A stretch of 64,000 bases of DNA from Picochlorum sp. 'celeri' (taxonomy: Eukaryota > Chlorophyta > Trebouxiophyceae), in contig JAACMV010000022.1 of NCBI GenBank assembly GCA_010909725.1, positions 806,001 to 870,000 on the forward strand, read 5' to 3'. Positions 42,131 through 52,445 of the stretch are shown here, in pieces (positions within the stretch are counted from its first letter, which is position 1; the number at the start of each line of letters is the position of its first letter). The notes beneath the pieces were generated by a model. The model saw only the letters and a list, made by a program, of their open reading frames with translations. It had not been told where the DNA came from and made no database searches. The position numbers and the translations under genes were made by a program.

Positions 42131-42841
42131 CTACAGCATCGGAGAACGCTTCGGCAGACCTTTTCTGCGCTTCTGTAACATAGACTCGCCTTGATAGTCG
42201 CTTTCGCTCCCAGAAGAATACTGCATAAATTGCCTCATGCCGCTGTGTGCCAGTGGCGTGCCAGGCATGCCATTCCTGCTTGATGTCGTATACTGACCAT
42301 CCTTCAACACCACTCCGCTGTCACCATCCATCTTGCACTGTAAAGAACAGTACAAGTTGACGTCCTGCAAATGTCTTGAGCAGACAGCACACTGAGAGGC
42401 CCCAACAGCCCCCTTTGGTGGTCTTGGTTGTGGTCGCCGCCTGAGGAACAATACTTTGGATCCATTGATCACATACGACTGAATGTGAGAAATGTCTGCC
42501 ATTCTGACAATATCGGCCACCTTGACGACATCATGATACGATGATCGACGAACCTGTACAACAATGATTCTCATGTTCAGAATTCCGTAAAAAGAAAAGT
42601 GGATGAGAAAATATCTCGAGTGAATCTGGCCTCGACCAAGCCCGCCAAAACGCACCTGTAGGACATTTTCCCTTGGCTCCTTTTGAAGGCAAATGCTGCA
42701 TAGTTCCTCTTTTGTATCAATATCCCAATAGTTTAGAGACGATTCTCGGGCAGAATGGCAATCTGAGCACTTTGAACACGGCGTGAAGAATCTGTTATTG
42801 CTCACGAGGGCGGGTAGCCACCCTTCGACGGATACGCTCAT
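42131..42841 (-). CDS. PLATZ zinc-dependent DNA-binding transcription factor
   Basis: Plant-type A/T-rich-sequence- and zinc-binding protein. Exons are 42841-42656 and 42553-42131 (102-bp intron, GTGCGT), 202 residues. The first Met of the preferred start gives MSVSVEGWLPALVSNNRFF; an upstream in-frame Met at 42994 would add 51 unlikely residues. The two Cys/His motifs are present: FTPCSKCSDCHSARESSLNY with CSICLQKE, and the downstream DVVKVADIVRMADISHIQSYVIN, with VLFLRRRPQPRPPKG and CAVCSRHL-x-DVNLYCSLQCK. The C-terminal 50 residues are Ser/Gly-rich and disordered, with a basic end (MLQKRRKGLPKRSP). The intron falls between the two zinc motifs. Confidence 0.9.
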   Translation of the reverse strand: MSVSVEGWLPALVSNNRFFTPCSKCSDCHSARESSLNYWDIDTKEELCSICLQKEPRENVLQVRFGGLGRGQIHSRYFLIHFSFYGILNMRIIVVQVRRSSYHDVVKVADIVRMADISHIQSYVINGSKVLFLRRRPQPRPPKGAVGASQCAVCSRHLQDVNLYCSLQCKMDGDSGVVLKDGQYTTSSRNGMPGTPLAHSGMRQFMQYSSGSESDYQGESMLQKRRKGLPKRSPML

Positions 42842-43506
42842 TGCACGCACACCCTTTTTTTTAATGTTAATATAGTAAATAGTTGATTCGTTATGAATAG
42901 GTTTTGGGGTGTGTGAGAGGTTTAGGTTGGGATTGGGTTGATCATTGTCAGCACGCGCGGGAATCGTGTCAGATCTCATGATAGAGTGCAGCACACTCTG
43001 GGGTCAATGCTGTTGTATTTGGGTGAGGATTCAATCCCCGATGGACGATTTTGAACCTATGAGTGGAATGTGTGGGATTGGAGAGGCAATATGATTGAAA
43101 TCGAGGTGAAAACTTTAGGGTTATTCTTCCAACTATGGGAGGGAAAGGTTGCTGTCACGTAGGAGATGTAGACGATAATGCAACATTGGCGAATGCGGGC
43201 CCGCATATGGTGATAATATTGTTATTGATTCATATATATGACGATATATGGGTGGATGAATGCCTTTTCGTGATACATTTTCGAAAAGCGAGCATTCTGT
43301 TCCTTGGCCCGGGGTCGAAAAGAATATCTATCGTATCTTTCAAGATTTGCTGCCCTAGGCCTTTGTCCCTGTTGTTTCCATGCCTTTCCTCATGATGGAG
43401 ACAGCAGTGCTAGGCATCGCGTGCAGTCTTACATAATTCTACGACCCACGACTACTACAATGGATACTACTATTCGTTCAACAATGGTCATAGTCTTCTA
43501 CTACTA
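42842..43506. other. Intergenic region upstream of PLATZ
   Basis: Spacer of 665 bp between the PLATZ start (42841) and the RF1 stop (43507), both on the minus strand. It should hold the PLATZ promoter. An A/T-rich stretch lies near 43210-43250. No RNA gene or coding frame was recognised. Confidence 0.4.
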
Positions 43507-44799
43507 TCAGCTGGGCCTCTCCTTTTTGGTGGTAGGAGAGGTGAAGAACACATCTTGGACTGCCAAGCTTTTTGCTTGTGCCTGCAACTTCTCAAGCATC
43601 TCCTCGAGAGACTCTCCTGCTAATAGGAATGGTGTGTCTAAATCACCATGGATGGAGTAGGATATTCTATGGTCTGTCACTCGTCCCTGAGGGATGTTGT
43701 ATGTTCGTACTCGAGCAGACCGATCACCAGACCCAATCTGCTGCCTTCTTGCATCGCTTTTCGACGCTGCTGCCTTTTGATTCTCGGCATCTAATATCCT
43801 CGCTCGAAGAACAGATAATGCTTTTGCTTTATTTTTATGCTGAGAGCGCTCATCTTGGATCGCGACAGATGTCCCTGTAGGAATGTGTGTCACTCGAACA
43901 GCACTGTTTGTTGTGTTCACGTGCTGTCCTCCAGCTCCCGAGGATCTATACGTATCTATCCGAATATCCTCATCTCTAATATCTATATCTAATGGATATG
44001 CTTCAGGGAGAATAGTAACTGATGCTGCACTCGTGTGAATACGTCCTCCTGATTCTGTTGCAGGAACTCGTTGCACCCGATGTACACCTGATTCAAATTT
44101 GAGAAGTGCATAGGGTGCAGGCTGCTCAGAATATTTTGCACATGACACAGTTGCAATAGCAACTTTACATCCTCCAAGTTCGCTCTGGGATTGCTCCACA
44201 ATATCATACGTCCAACCTTTAAACTGACAAAATCGTTGGTACATGGAGAACAAGTCCTTTGCAAACAAGCATGCCTCTTCACCTCCAGTGCCAGCACGAA
44301 CTTCTACAACACATCCTTTTGAATCTACATCCTCTTTTGGAAGCAAGGAATCGACGACGGAATCCAACAGTGACTGATACTTGCTTTTCAAATCCTGCAG
44401 CTCTTCCTGTGCAAGATCCCGCAATTCCCTCGAATCCTCACTGTCCTCTTCAATCAGTTCTTGTATACCAAGCATCTCGGATCGTGTCGCATCCATCTCA
44501 TGCTTTGCTTGAATCACTCGTGACAGCTCTGCTATTTCTTTTGTGACAGCAGTCATTTCCTCTTGAGGCACGTGTGGCTGAGCTAATTTCTCCACGAGTG
44601 CATCATGATGACTTTGCAAAGACTTCAAATGACTCTGAACCGCAGATTCCAACGCCCCTGTGTCTGCCATAGACACTGAAGTTCGAAGTGACGACATGTG
44701 AATGCTCGCCAAGGTCGCTTCAAACTCCCACAAGGAGCCTGATCGCGCGAATAGACCACAGCGACGAGCAATACTGTGTCTCAAAGACATCATCGTCAT
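43507..44799 (-). CDS. Organellar peptide chain release factor 1
   Basis: Class I bacterial-type release factor that terminates translation at UAA and UAG in mitochondria or plastids. Single exon, 430 residues. The catalytic motif is RSSGAGGQHVNTTNSAVR (GGQ) and the stop-codon recognition motif is PAT within HRVQRVPATESGGRIHTSA, the RF1 rather than RF2 type. The N-terminal about 70 residues (RHSIARRCGLFARSGS) are basic and look like a targeting leader, mitochondrial by its Arg content. The other family segments (VEVRAGTGGEEACLFAKDLFSMY, and the C-terminal SDRSARVRTYNIPQGRVTDHR-like stretch) are present. Transport to mitochondrion or plastid cannot be separated by eye. Confidence 0.92.
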   Translation of the reverse strand: MTMMSLRHSIARRCGLFARSGSLWEFEATLASIHMSSLRTSVSMADTGALESAVQSHLKSLQSHHDALVEKLAQPHVPQEEMTAVTKEIAELSRVIQAKHEMDATRSEMLGIQELIEEDSEDSRELRDLAQEELQDLKSKYQSLLDSVVDSLLPKEDVDSKGCVVEVRAGTGGEEACLFAKDLFSMYQRFCQFKGWTYDIVEQSQSELGGCKVAIATVSCAKYSEQPAPYALLKFESGVHRVQRVPATESGGRIHTSAASVTILPEAYPLDIDIRDEDIRIDTYRSSGAGGQHVNTTNSAVRVTHIPTGTSVAIQDERSQHKNKAKALSVLRARILDAENQKAAASKSDARRQQIGSGDRSARVRTYNIPQGRVTDHRISYSIHGDLDTPFLLAGESLEEMLEKLQAQAKSLAVQDVFFTSPTTKKERPS

Positions 44800-45146
44800 G
44801 AAATGTATTATTGATCAGTGAGATTCAAGGAAAAGGACAGACATGCCATGTTCTCTAGAACGGAACCATGCTCTATTGTGGTGCTCTTATCGTTTGAAGC
44901 ATTGTCTCCTTCTCCTCCCTAGTGTGAATCAGTTAGTGTGGTGAAACGAATCGTTTCATTTTTTTTCACACGCATAGCATCGTATCCCGATGCATCAGGT
45001 ATTCCCTCTCATGAGACTTTGCTAGATCTCTTGATAGATCTCTAGAGAAAATTCCTGTCGAGCCCCGAAAAGACTCGGACATTCAAATTCAGACACTCAC
45101 TTATTTTGTCAAATTCTGGATATATGTACAGAATTAAATTCATCTG
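44800..45146. other. Divergent promoter region
   Basis: Spacer of 347 bp between RF1 (minus, start 44799) and TMEM208 (plus, start 45147). It is moderately A/T-rich, with a small inverted repeat (gaatcgtttcattttttttcac neighbourhood, about 44948-44970) and a TATA-like tggatatatg at 45118-45127 before TMEM208. No RNA gene seen. Confidence 0.4.
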
Positions 45147-45758
45147 ATGGCGAAATCAGGAGATAAGAAGCGAATTCAAGCAAATCAGACATTCTTGAAA
45201 CATTTCAGACTTGGCATTGGCGTATCAAATGTGCGTTTTCTCTCCCTGTATCCAATCATGTGGCATTAAGTCATCCTAAATATACATATATGTTTACATC
45301 AGGTGATCTTTATCATCATACGGCTTCTACTCAAGAGGCAGACAGTCAGCACATGGCATGTCGTTGGCTACGTGCTTGCTCTGGGTGCCATGTTTGTCTC
45401 ACATTCGGGACTGACATCAGCACTCACACCTGCATATAGCGCTACCGGAGATGTGATATTCGCTGGTGCAGATCTATCCATGGGAGGGATGTTGGAATAC
45501 TATCAGGATGTAGCATATCTGTGCATGTTTGCCCTCACAGTTGGCGCATTCACAGATTGGGCATGGCTCGTCTTCCTGTCCATCCCACTGTTTTGTGTAC
45601 ATCTCATCTGGAAGTACGTGATAGGCCCGTGGTTAAATGCACCAAGCCAGTCTGAAGCAATGCAGGAGCTACAGGAAGACGATGCCACAAAGAAACGGCG
45701 AGAGAAAAAGGAGAGGCAGGCTGCACGTCGTGAAAAATTCAGCACTCGGCGGATGTAA
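45147..45758 (+). CDS. TMEM208: TMEM208/SND2 ER-targeting membrane protein
   Basis: ER membrane protein of the SRP-independent targeting pathway. Exons are 45147-45230 and 45303-45758 (72-bp phase-0 intron, GTGCGT), giving 179 residues, the family size. The N-terminus MAKSGDKKRIQANQTFLKHF is a basic cytosolic segment typical of the family. Hydrophobic segments follow at about residues 29-36, 50-65, 98-110 and 113-140 (VIFIIIRLLLKRQ, YVLALGAMFV, FTDWAWLVFLSIPLFCVHLI). The tail is a charged helix (TKKRREKKERQAARREKF). The layout of a basic N-terminus, two pairs of membrane helices and a basic tail matches TMEM208. The gene is convergent with the oxysterol-binding protein gene. Confidence 0.85.
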
Positions 45759-45827
45759 AATAAGAAATACGTAAAGAAACAAATATAGTAGTACGGTGGT
45801 GTACCAAGCGGCGATGATTGATATTGC

Positions 45828-47378
45828 CTACTGGGCCTCCACCTTTTTGATTGTGATTGTCTCATGCATATCTGCATACTGCCAGGGATCAAAGCCTTCA
45901 CCTTGAACATCGTCGGGCTTGGCCGCTTCTTTGGCTGAGAGTTTGCGATATTCTCCATTGAATTCAAACTGTGGGCATGCTTCGTTGTCAGGCTCGTGCT
46001 CATGCACCTGTGCATCGGCTGGCAGAGGTGTAAACCATCTCGGTTTCCAACCATCTCCCTCGGCTTCTCTCCTCTTCTTCTCTGCTCGCTGCATTTCCTC
46101 CAGAGCATGTTTTGCAACAGCCGCCTCCCCGCTTCGTCCAAGCTCAAGAAGAGCTCTATCCGGGCGTCTTCTTGAATCAGAAGGCAATGGGTTCACTCCC
46201 TCACATGAGTTCAGGATATGAGCAAACTTTGTAAACTGATATGGATCTTTTTCAGGCTTTGGCTCACATGTCCACAATCGCTCTGGCTCGGCATCAGGAA
46301 TAGGATTGCCCTCATCATCACATGGCATGCAGTCCAGGTGAGAGTTCCATTTTCCTTCCAAGTAGAGTTTTGGGACACCCTCTGGATCATACACGTGACC
46401 TGATATCTCATACCGACCAGCAGAAAACCATCCACATTCAGTAAATGTCAGTATAACCTTTGCCCCAGTCACAACATTAATCAACTTGTACTCCCCATGT
46501 GTATCAATCCAGGTGGATCCAATAATCACATTATGCGCCTTTGTTGGAGGAGGAATCAACGTATACACATCTCCAGTTCCTTTTAATTTAATTCGTGTTC
46601 GTCCAACAGGGTACACTTCCACACTGTTTCCCAAAAACTTTGTCTTTGGTGCAGACACCAGGTCATACTCCCACAAGTCATTCTCAGCATGTGATGCTCC
46701 AATTGGAGGATGATGGCTCACCTGCTCCGCAAGATATTTAATACCTTTATCACTCTTTTCAAACTCAAACGTCTCCCCAAGAATGGGATTGAAAGGCTTC
46801 CACGCCCTCTCCACAGCAGCAAATGGACCCATGGTGTAGGCAACAACATGGGCCATTCTCTTGTACGGATCCTCCGTCACCGCAGCCGTGTCCAAACAAT
46901 CAGTATACTCCATAATCTCTGCCATATTCTGAAGCATCGTAAATGGCTGCATAATCCACACGGGAAGAATCACAAGACTCGTAATATCCTTGCCAAGATA
47001 CTTTTTGTAGTCGGTAAAAGCCTTTTGACGTTGCTGCATTGCAGTAGTATACATATACAATCAGGATGCCACCATCAGGAACAGACAAGCATCGATCGTA
47101 GACACACACGTACATCGCTCATATCCGTTTCAGCCTTGACTGGCTTCCCAGTCGTTGGGTCGATCACATTCAGTTCCTCATAGCCCATAAAACTACACCA
47201 TCAGCCCACACTGTGATTACATATACATATATATGAATCCATGTGTGTATAGAACGTACCTACTAACGGTCTGTGACGCATAATTCCACGCAGCCGCGCC
47301 CATGTTCCATGCGGAAGACAAGAGACCTCCCTGCTCTGCCTCAGGAGCATTATTCGCTGTATTTGTATCATCAACCAT
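45828..47378 (-). CDS. Oxysterol-binding protein-related protein (ORP)
   Basis: Lipid transfer protein that exchanges sterols or PI4P between membranes. Exons are 47378-47260, 47192-47114 and 47033-45828 (67- and 80-bp introns, both GTACGT donors), 467 residues. The N-terminus is acidic and Asn-rich, then GGLLSSAWNMGAAAWNYASQ and MGYEELNVIDPTTG. The ORD lipid-binding core contains the signature EQVSHHPPIGASHAEN, the ILGETFEFE lid-like stretch and the FNPILGETF segment. There is no PH domain and no FFAT-like motif, so it is a short ORP, as are plant and yeast Osh4-like proteins. The C-terminus is highly charged. Confidence 0.92.
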
Positions 47379-47750
47379 TATTAAATGCTATCCAGTGTCC
47401 TATAGAGCGATTAATTGATGAAAAATTCGCAGTCTGAGTTGACGGATACCGTTGACACACACAGTGGACGGTAACGCAATCCCTTTCCTCGTCGTTTTCG
47501 TTTCTAATCCCACTATGTGACTATAAAAATAACTCTTTGTATCCAAGATGGATGAATAATGAATGATACTGGTGCTGTGAATCCATGCGTTACATTCGGC
47601 TTCATCTGCTACTCTTCCTGGAGCCAATTCATTCATAATATTGGGAGCAGCATTCAAGAGACGGAGAAGAAATACAAAGAGCAGAAAAATACAGGGTACA
47701 TTCGTAAGAACTTTAAACATCATCTGTGTGTGAGCATCTTTTTCTGCCTC
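47379..47750. other. Intergenic region
   Basis: Spacer of 372 bp between the bZIP stop (47751) and the ORP start (47378), both minus. It should hold the ORP promoter. No RNA gene or supported coding frame. Confidence 0.4.
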
Positions 47751-48417
47751 TCAGGTGCTCCTCTTTTTCATGGATATGGCCTGCTGCTGTTGGCTTGTTT
47801 GTTCTTGAACAATGCGCTGCCATGTGATCAAGGTGGTGCAGGCAATTTCCAGCAAATGTTCATTCTGTTTCATCAGTTGCTCACGCTTGGACTCTAACTC
47901 TTGGATTGTTTCCTGCAGTACATAGACGTTGCTGAGGACGTGTCATCGTGCTCGGAGGGAGTCATCCACGTACCTCTCTTCGTTGACGAATCCGTCGGGC
48001 ACACTCCCTGTTTGAGTGTCTCCTGCATCACATACATGGTAGACAGCCGTATGGAATGATGAGATGGAATCCAGTATATTGAAATGTCACTATTTTGATG
48101 ACGTACCTGAGCTCTCGTCGATGCGATCGTGGCGACAGTGTGGTTCCTTTGCCCTGCATTGCCACAAGCCCAGTGTCCATGAGATCCTCCCCAGCAGAGT
48201 AGTAGGCATCGCTGTCATGAGGATTGCCGTCCTCTGGTAGTTTCAAAGCATCCTTTTCTTCTTCTGACTCATCACTGACGTCATCAAAATCTGTGTATTT
48301 GACTCGTTTCCCTCGAAGGCGGTATTTGTTGGACTCTTCAGAGGTATCAGGGTTTCCAGCGTGGCGGTGGGATGGAGGGTTTCGAATGACTCCATCAGCC
48401 TCGATATCTCCTTGCAT
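47751..48417 (-). CDS. bZIP transcription factor, three exons
   Basis: Basic leucine-zipper DNA-binding protein that is easy to miss because its domain is spread over short exons: 48417-48107, 48022-47974 (49 nt) and 47912-47751, 173 residues. The N-terminal half is acidic and disordered (DFDDVSDESEEEKDALK). The basic region is formed across the exon 1-2 joint: RRELRRHSNRECARRIRQRRE, with the invariant Asn and Arg nine residues apart in order N-x7-R. The zipper is in exon 3 (ETIQELESKREQLMKQNEHL, then a continued heptad through ITWQRIVQEQ). Both joints use GTACGT and keep frame. An in-frame Met at 48480 is an alternative start. The specific bZIP subgroup is not assigned. Confidence 0.8.
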
Positions 48418-48782
48418 TAGTCTACTATCTATCTTATTAATTTTATTCCTTTGTTTTGTATCCAAACGCGCCTGAATCAAGAGTTCAGGAGAAGGTTTGG
48501 GTTGTTGGAAATTTCAAAATGTGGGACTCGGAAACTTGGGCGATTCCATTCGCTTGCTGCTCGTTTCACCTCAATTCATACCATATGAATGTAATTAGGT
48601 ATTAAAGATTTGGACTTGCGGTATTGAATGTGCGTTGGCAGGTATGAGGGTAGAACGACATGGGTGGGTTTTTAAATTCTTTATTTTCGGCATTTAGGCC
48701 GACAGCACTCTGTGTAGACTCGTCTCCATCAACGTACTCCTTTTGTATTACATACGAGACATAAAATTCTCATCTGATGACA
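48418..48782. other. Intergenic region
   Basis: Spacer of 365 bp between the SEC14-like stop (48783) and the bZIP start (48417), both minus. It holds the bZIP promoter. No RNA or coding frame recognised. Confidence 0.4.
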
Positions 48783-51002
48783 TCATGTAAAGCATAGAAG
48801 AATCAGACGAGCACACAGGAGCAACGCTGTCAAATAATACTCCACATATTCCATAAATTTCTTCTCCAAGGGTTCTTCTATTTCCTTGACATTGACCAGT
48901 GTCTTTGCCCACGAGACAGATGATTGCCTGGGCAGTGGATGGCTGCTAAGAGATCGACGGGGTGATTGTTGTTGACCAATGTCGGTATCAGAATTGTCTC
49001 GGCGAAGGCTTGGCTTTGCAGGACTAGCCTGCTTCTGTGACATGCATGGCATTGACTGCCTACTTCCTCGCAGGGGGAGCTCAATCAGGCCACCTTTGAT
49101 GGCATCCCTCGGTGATTCTATGCTGCAGAAACTCGTCTCTCTACTAAATCCTATATCTGAGTACAGAGTTGGGCTTATCGCTGTCTTGCTCGTGAGCTGT
49201 TTTGGAGTTTGCCAGAGGAAGGCAAGAATAAAATCCAGCCCACTCCATGGGTACATGCTCAGGTGGGATGCAAGGTCAAGAGAGTCAATCGAACTTGCCA
49301 TGCTAAATAACCTTCCTCGCTGGTATAATGGTGTCGGCTGCAAAGCGTGGCTATCAATCTTGGGATCAGACGTTTCTGGCGAGTCTTCTTCTTGCCTGAG
49401 ACCTTGTCCAACATGTGGGGTATGGTACTGTTCTTCCTCGCCCTCTGTTGCCTTTGATGCTTCGGCATCTTCGTCCTCTGATTCCTGAGGATTACTTGTA
49501 GCCATACTTGGATCACTCATTCGAGATGATAGGCCTGCAGCAAATGAGCGGGATTTCTGTAGGGTTGCAAGAGTGACTGGCAGAGCATCATCAGAACTTG
49601 TTGTTTGAACAACCTTCTTCCTTGTTGTAGCATCTATTGAGGACAGCACGGACGAGAGGATCATTCTTGACGTAAGAGATACATCTACGATAAATGCCTT
49701 CTCGAGCCTCTCCGGATAATGGGTTGCCATGAATGCTGTGACTGATTTTGCTAATGAAGTGATTTGCCTTGAATTGGAAATAGCATCCCATGTAGTGATT
49801 TCTCTACAATCCACAACAACCACAACTCTACCGTACGGACTATCCTTTGAAACTTTAGTCTCAATCCCTTTCTCCATCTGAGACTTGATCGCTTCTGCGA
49901 ATTTCGTCAATTGCTCTCCTCTTGTGCACAATTGAAGAGCTCTGCCCAAGCGCACCACGAGAACAGGATTTCCATTTGAATCTACACCACGCCACGAAAC
50001 AAGCCGTTCCCATCGTTTCAATCGCTCCTCTGGAAGTCTCTCGAAACTTGCCAAAGCATCGACAGTCTGTATGACTCGCCGAATCGATTTCTCTACGACA
50101 GCTGCTCTCTCATCTGCATCCTCAGTCTCCAAGATACCACATGCTGCAGCAAACCTGAAGAATTCCTCTCCATCAAACCTCTCGGGCAATGAAATATCAC
50201 AAGAATCCAATATTCGTTTCATTTCTTTCACTTCGGGGTTGTATACGAGCGAAAACTCCTTCGTGCTCTCAGGATCCCTGCCTAACTCTGCCCTCTCTGA
50301 GGACTTTAACTTTCTCATATCCACGTGAGATCGAATCCTATCTTCTATATCCCGTCTTCTCCGCATGACCCACTTGGTAGCTTCAAATAAAACTATAGAC
50401 TTGGCCATCTCATCCACCTGTTCCATGACAACTCCCTGATGAGCCACTGAAAGCAACATACCAATGGAGAATAATCCTCCAGTTAGTCCCTCCACGATGC
50501 GAATCGGCAGCGGATGAATCTTCTTCTCTACAATAGCTAACAAAACAGCCCGTGTTATAACTGGAACGGTTAAAAAGGGGTTGTTCGAAAACAACATGCC
50601 AGCAACTCTGGACAAGAATCCTCCCCCACCCCCACTGTGTGACTGGCCATCCTCTTCTTCTTCCTCTCCCTCCCCATTCTTTGCTTTCTCTCTCTCCTTG
50701 GCAACAGTACCATCCGCTTTAATATCTAAAGATTCTATTCCAGGGAGCAAATGCGTCCTCACTTGCTCAAAGTGTGGTTCCACATCTGAATCACTATCAG
50801 AGTAGGCCACCACCCTCACTTTTGCTGCCTTCCCCTCCTCATCACCATCGTCTTCCTTCCTCAACTGCCCTAATATCCCACCCAAACCTTTCTTCTCCTT
50901 GCCCTCCTCATTTTGCTCTTTCCCAGCATCCTTTTTCTGGTCCAGCTTGTCGTTCTGCTGCTGACTATACCGTTTCACAGCCCTGCACACAAACCCGAAC
51001 AA
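48783..51002 (-). CDS. SEC14-like CRAL-TRIO lipid-binding protein
   Basis: Single-exon 739-residue protein with a CRAL-TRIO lipid-exchange domain. The first about 140 residues are low-complexity and acidic. Residues about 140-235 hold several hydrophobic stretches near LFSNNPFLTVPVITRAVLLAI. The CRAL-TRIO core spans about 330-490: SWRGVDSNGNPVLVVRLGRA, GRVVVVVDCREITTW, then THYPERLEKAFIVDVSLTSR, matching the SEC14 'nhyPErlg...ivn' pattern. The C-terminal 250 residues are Ser/Pro-rich and disordered, ending in YLTALLLCARLILLCF, a possible tail anchor. It may be a membrane-tethered phosphatidylinositol- or other lipid-transfer protein. Confidence 0.82.
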   Translation of the reverse strand: MFGFVCRAVKRYSQQQNDKLDQKKDAGKEQNEEGKEKKGLGGILGQLRKEDDGDEEGKAAKVRVVAYSDSDSDVEPHFEQVRTHLLPGIESLDIKADGTVAKEREKAKNGEGEEEEEDGQSHSGGGGGFLSRVAGMLFSNNPFLTVPVITRAVLLAIVEKKIHPLPIRIVEGLTGGLFSIGMLLSVAHQGVVMEQVDEMAKSIVLFEATKWVMRRRRDIEDRIRSHVDMRKLKSSERAELGRDPESTKEFSLVYNPEVKEMKRILDSCDISLPERFDGEEFFRFAAACGILETEDADERAAVVEKSIRRVIQTVDALASFERLPEERLKRWERLVSWRGVDSNGNPVLVVRLGRALQLCTRGEQLTKFAEAIKSQMEKGIETKVSKDSPYGRVVVVVDCREITTWDAISNSRQITSLAKSVTAFMATHYPERLEKAFIVDVSLTSRMILSSVLSSIDATTRKKVVQTTSSDDALPVTLATLQKSRSFAAGLSSRMSDPSMATSNPQESEDEDAEASKATEGEEEQYHTPHVGQGLRQEEDSPETSDPKIDSHALQPTPLYQRGRLFSMASSIDSLDLASHLSMYPWSGLDFILAFLWQTPKQLTSKTAISPTLYSDIGFSRETSFCSIESPRDAIKGGLIELPLRGSRQSMPCMSQKQASPAKPSLRRDNSDTDIGQQQSPRRSLSSHPLPRQSSVSWAKTLVNVKEIEEPLEKKFMEYVEYYLTALLLCARLILLCFT

Positions 51003-51456
51003 CCATGAACGTCCTACTCTTACATTGAGACATCCAATTAAAAACGATACGGCGCTATCGCAGCGGCCCAGATGCCACGAGAAAGCACCTCAAAGCCGTT
51101 CAGTCTTGGAACTCTACACGTACAATGTGTTCCCGGCATCATCCCCTCTACCACCATCCATGCTATCAATCTATTCTAAAACCTGATGATAATGTTCTCA
51201 AGCCATACGCGTGTGAAAAAAGAATCCTTGCAAAACTCTCACTACCACCAGTTCCCACACGCCAGTCTCTCTGGACACACCACACTGCTCTGTCTATCTC
51301 CCTCTCCCTCTCTCTCTCTAAAAGGTTTCAATTTCAACTCTGCAGAGTTTGTCCATGCTTGGCGAGAACGTCAGTCTATGAGCATGTAAGGCAATTACAC
51401 AAGGACGCCTTCCTTGTTTAATTTAAGGAGATTAGATACCCTGTTCATGACCATGG
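51003..51456. other. Divergent promoter region
   Basis: Spacer of 454 bp between SEC14-like (minus) and RbfA (plus). It includes a CT-rich tract (about 51297-51321, ctatctccctctccctctct). No RNA gene or coding frame recognised. Confidence 0.4.
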
Positions 51457-52362
51457 GTGGATTGCCACACCCATTCCTCCACAAAGAATTCCAACTATTC
51501 TTCAAGAACCATGTCATTTGCTAGCTGCTCACGCATGCATACAGCCTCGTGCTGCTCAACCTCGTCGTGTGGTGCTGGAGGTGGAGCAGCCAGATACTAC
51601 GACAATCACCACAGACACAGCCAAAGAGTAGCATTTATTGGTAAAAATATCAGTTCTGTGTCGTATATGGGAAGAGCCAGTACAGGAAGGAGAGACCCAG
51701 TGACCAGGCTGGTGACATGCATGGCGCACCCGAGACGAATGGCGCGAGTGTCGAAGCAGATTGAGAGGGAAATAGGTGCATTGTTCGTTTCTGATAAGGT
51801 TGTTCAAGAAGCAATTTGTCCAGAGAGGAAGCGTGGGATTGATGACGGTTTGTCGGCGTTGGCGTCGGTGACGGAGGTGGAAGTGTCCAATGACTTGCAA
51901 GTCGCCAAGGTCTACCTCTCCATCTATAGCGATGCGGCGGGGAAAGCGATGGCGTTGCGTGGGTTACAGAGATTGGAAGGATATGTTCGAAAGCATATTG
52001 GGAGGCAGATACGACTCAGACTGACCCCTGAGATTAGGTTCATTCTGGATGACTCTATTGAACGGAGTGAGCGGGTGCTGAGCTTGTTGAAGCAGGTTGA
52101 GAGGATCAAGTCTGGGAATGAACCCCCTCCTCCCTTGGTGTTGCCCTATGATGAGGAAGAAGATGATATTCTTCTTCACCAAGAAGCGCCTATTTCTGGG
52201 GTTGATTTGGGATTTTATGATGATGATGAGCAAGAGGCTGTGGAAGACCAAGGTGATGTGTCCCTGTCTGATTCTGATGTGCAAGAAATGCTCATGTTTT
52301 TCAAACAGGATGCTTCAGAACGAACATCTTCTCGGAGTAAAAAATATAGAAAGAAGAATTAG
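51457..52362 (+). CDS. RBFA: Ribosome-binding factor A, organellar
   Basis: 30S maturation factor of bacterial type, used in plastid or mitochondrial ribosome assembly. Single exon, 301 residues. The first about 95 residues are Ser/His/Cys-rich, then basic; a targeting leader. A later Met (51511, MSFASCSRMH) is an alternative start. The KH-like RbfA core is RMARVSKQIEREIGALFVSD, VTEVEVSNDLQVAKVYLSIY, GLQRLEGYVRKHIGRQIRLR and LTPEIRFILDDSIERSERV, in the family order. The C-terminal extension of about 90 residues is acidic (YDEEEDD, DDDEQEAVED) and is not in bacterial RbfA; plant plastid RbfA proteins also carry extensions. Convergent with HU, 83 bp away. Confidence 0.9.
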   Translation: MDCHTHSSTKNSNYSSRTMSFASCSRMHTASCCSTSSCGAGGGAARYYDNHHRHSQRVAFIGKNISSVSYMGRASTGRRDPVTRLVTCMAHPRRMARVSKQIEREIGALFVSDKVVQEAICPERKRGIDDGLSALASVTEVEVSNDLQVAKVYLSIYSDAAGKAMALRGLQRLEGYVRKHIGRQIRLRLTPEIRFILDDSIERSERVLSLLKQVERIKSGNEPPPPLVLPYDEEEDDILLHQEAPISGVDLGFYDDDEQEAVEDQGDVSLSDSDVQEMLMFFKQDASERTSSRSKKYRKKN

Positions 52363-52445
52363 ATACCTGAGAGCAGTGGGGAAAATTTTGCCCAAGATGT
52401 GTACTGTACAGCACGCATTCGTTCATTCATTTGCTTGTTCATGTA

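Noticed and set aside
43020..43060. B-box-like gattcaatcccc
   Set aside because: No matching T-stem, anticodon arm or acceptor stem on either strand.
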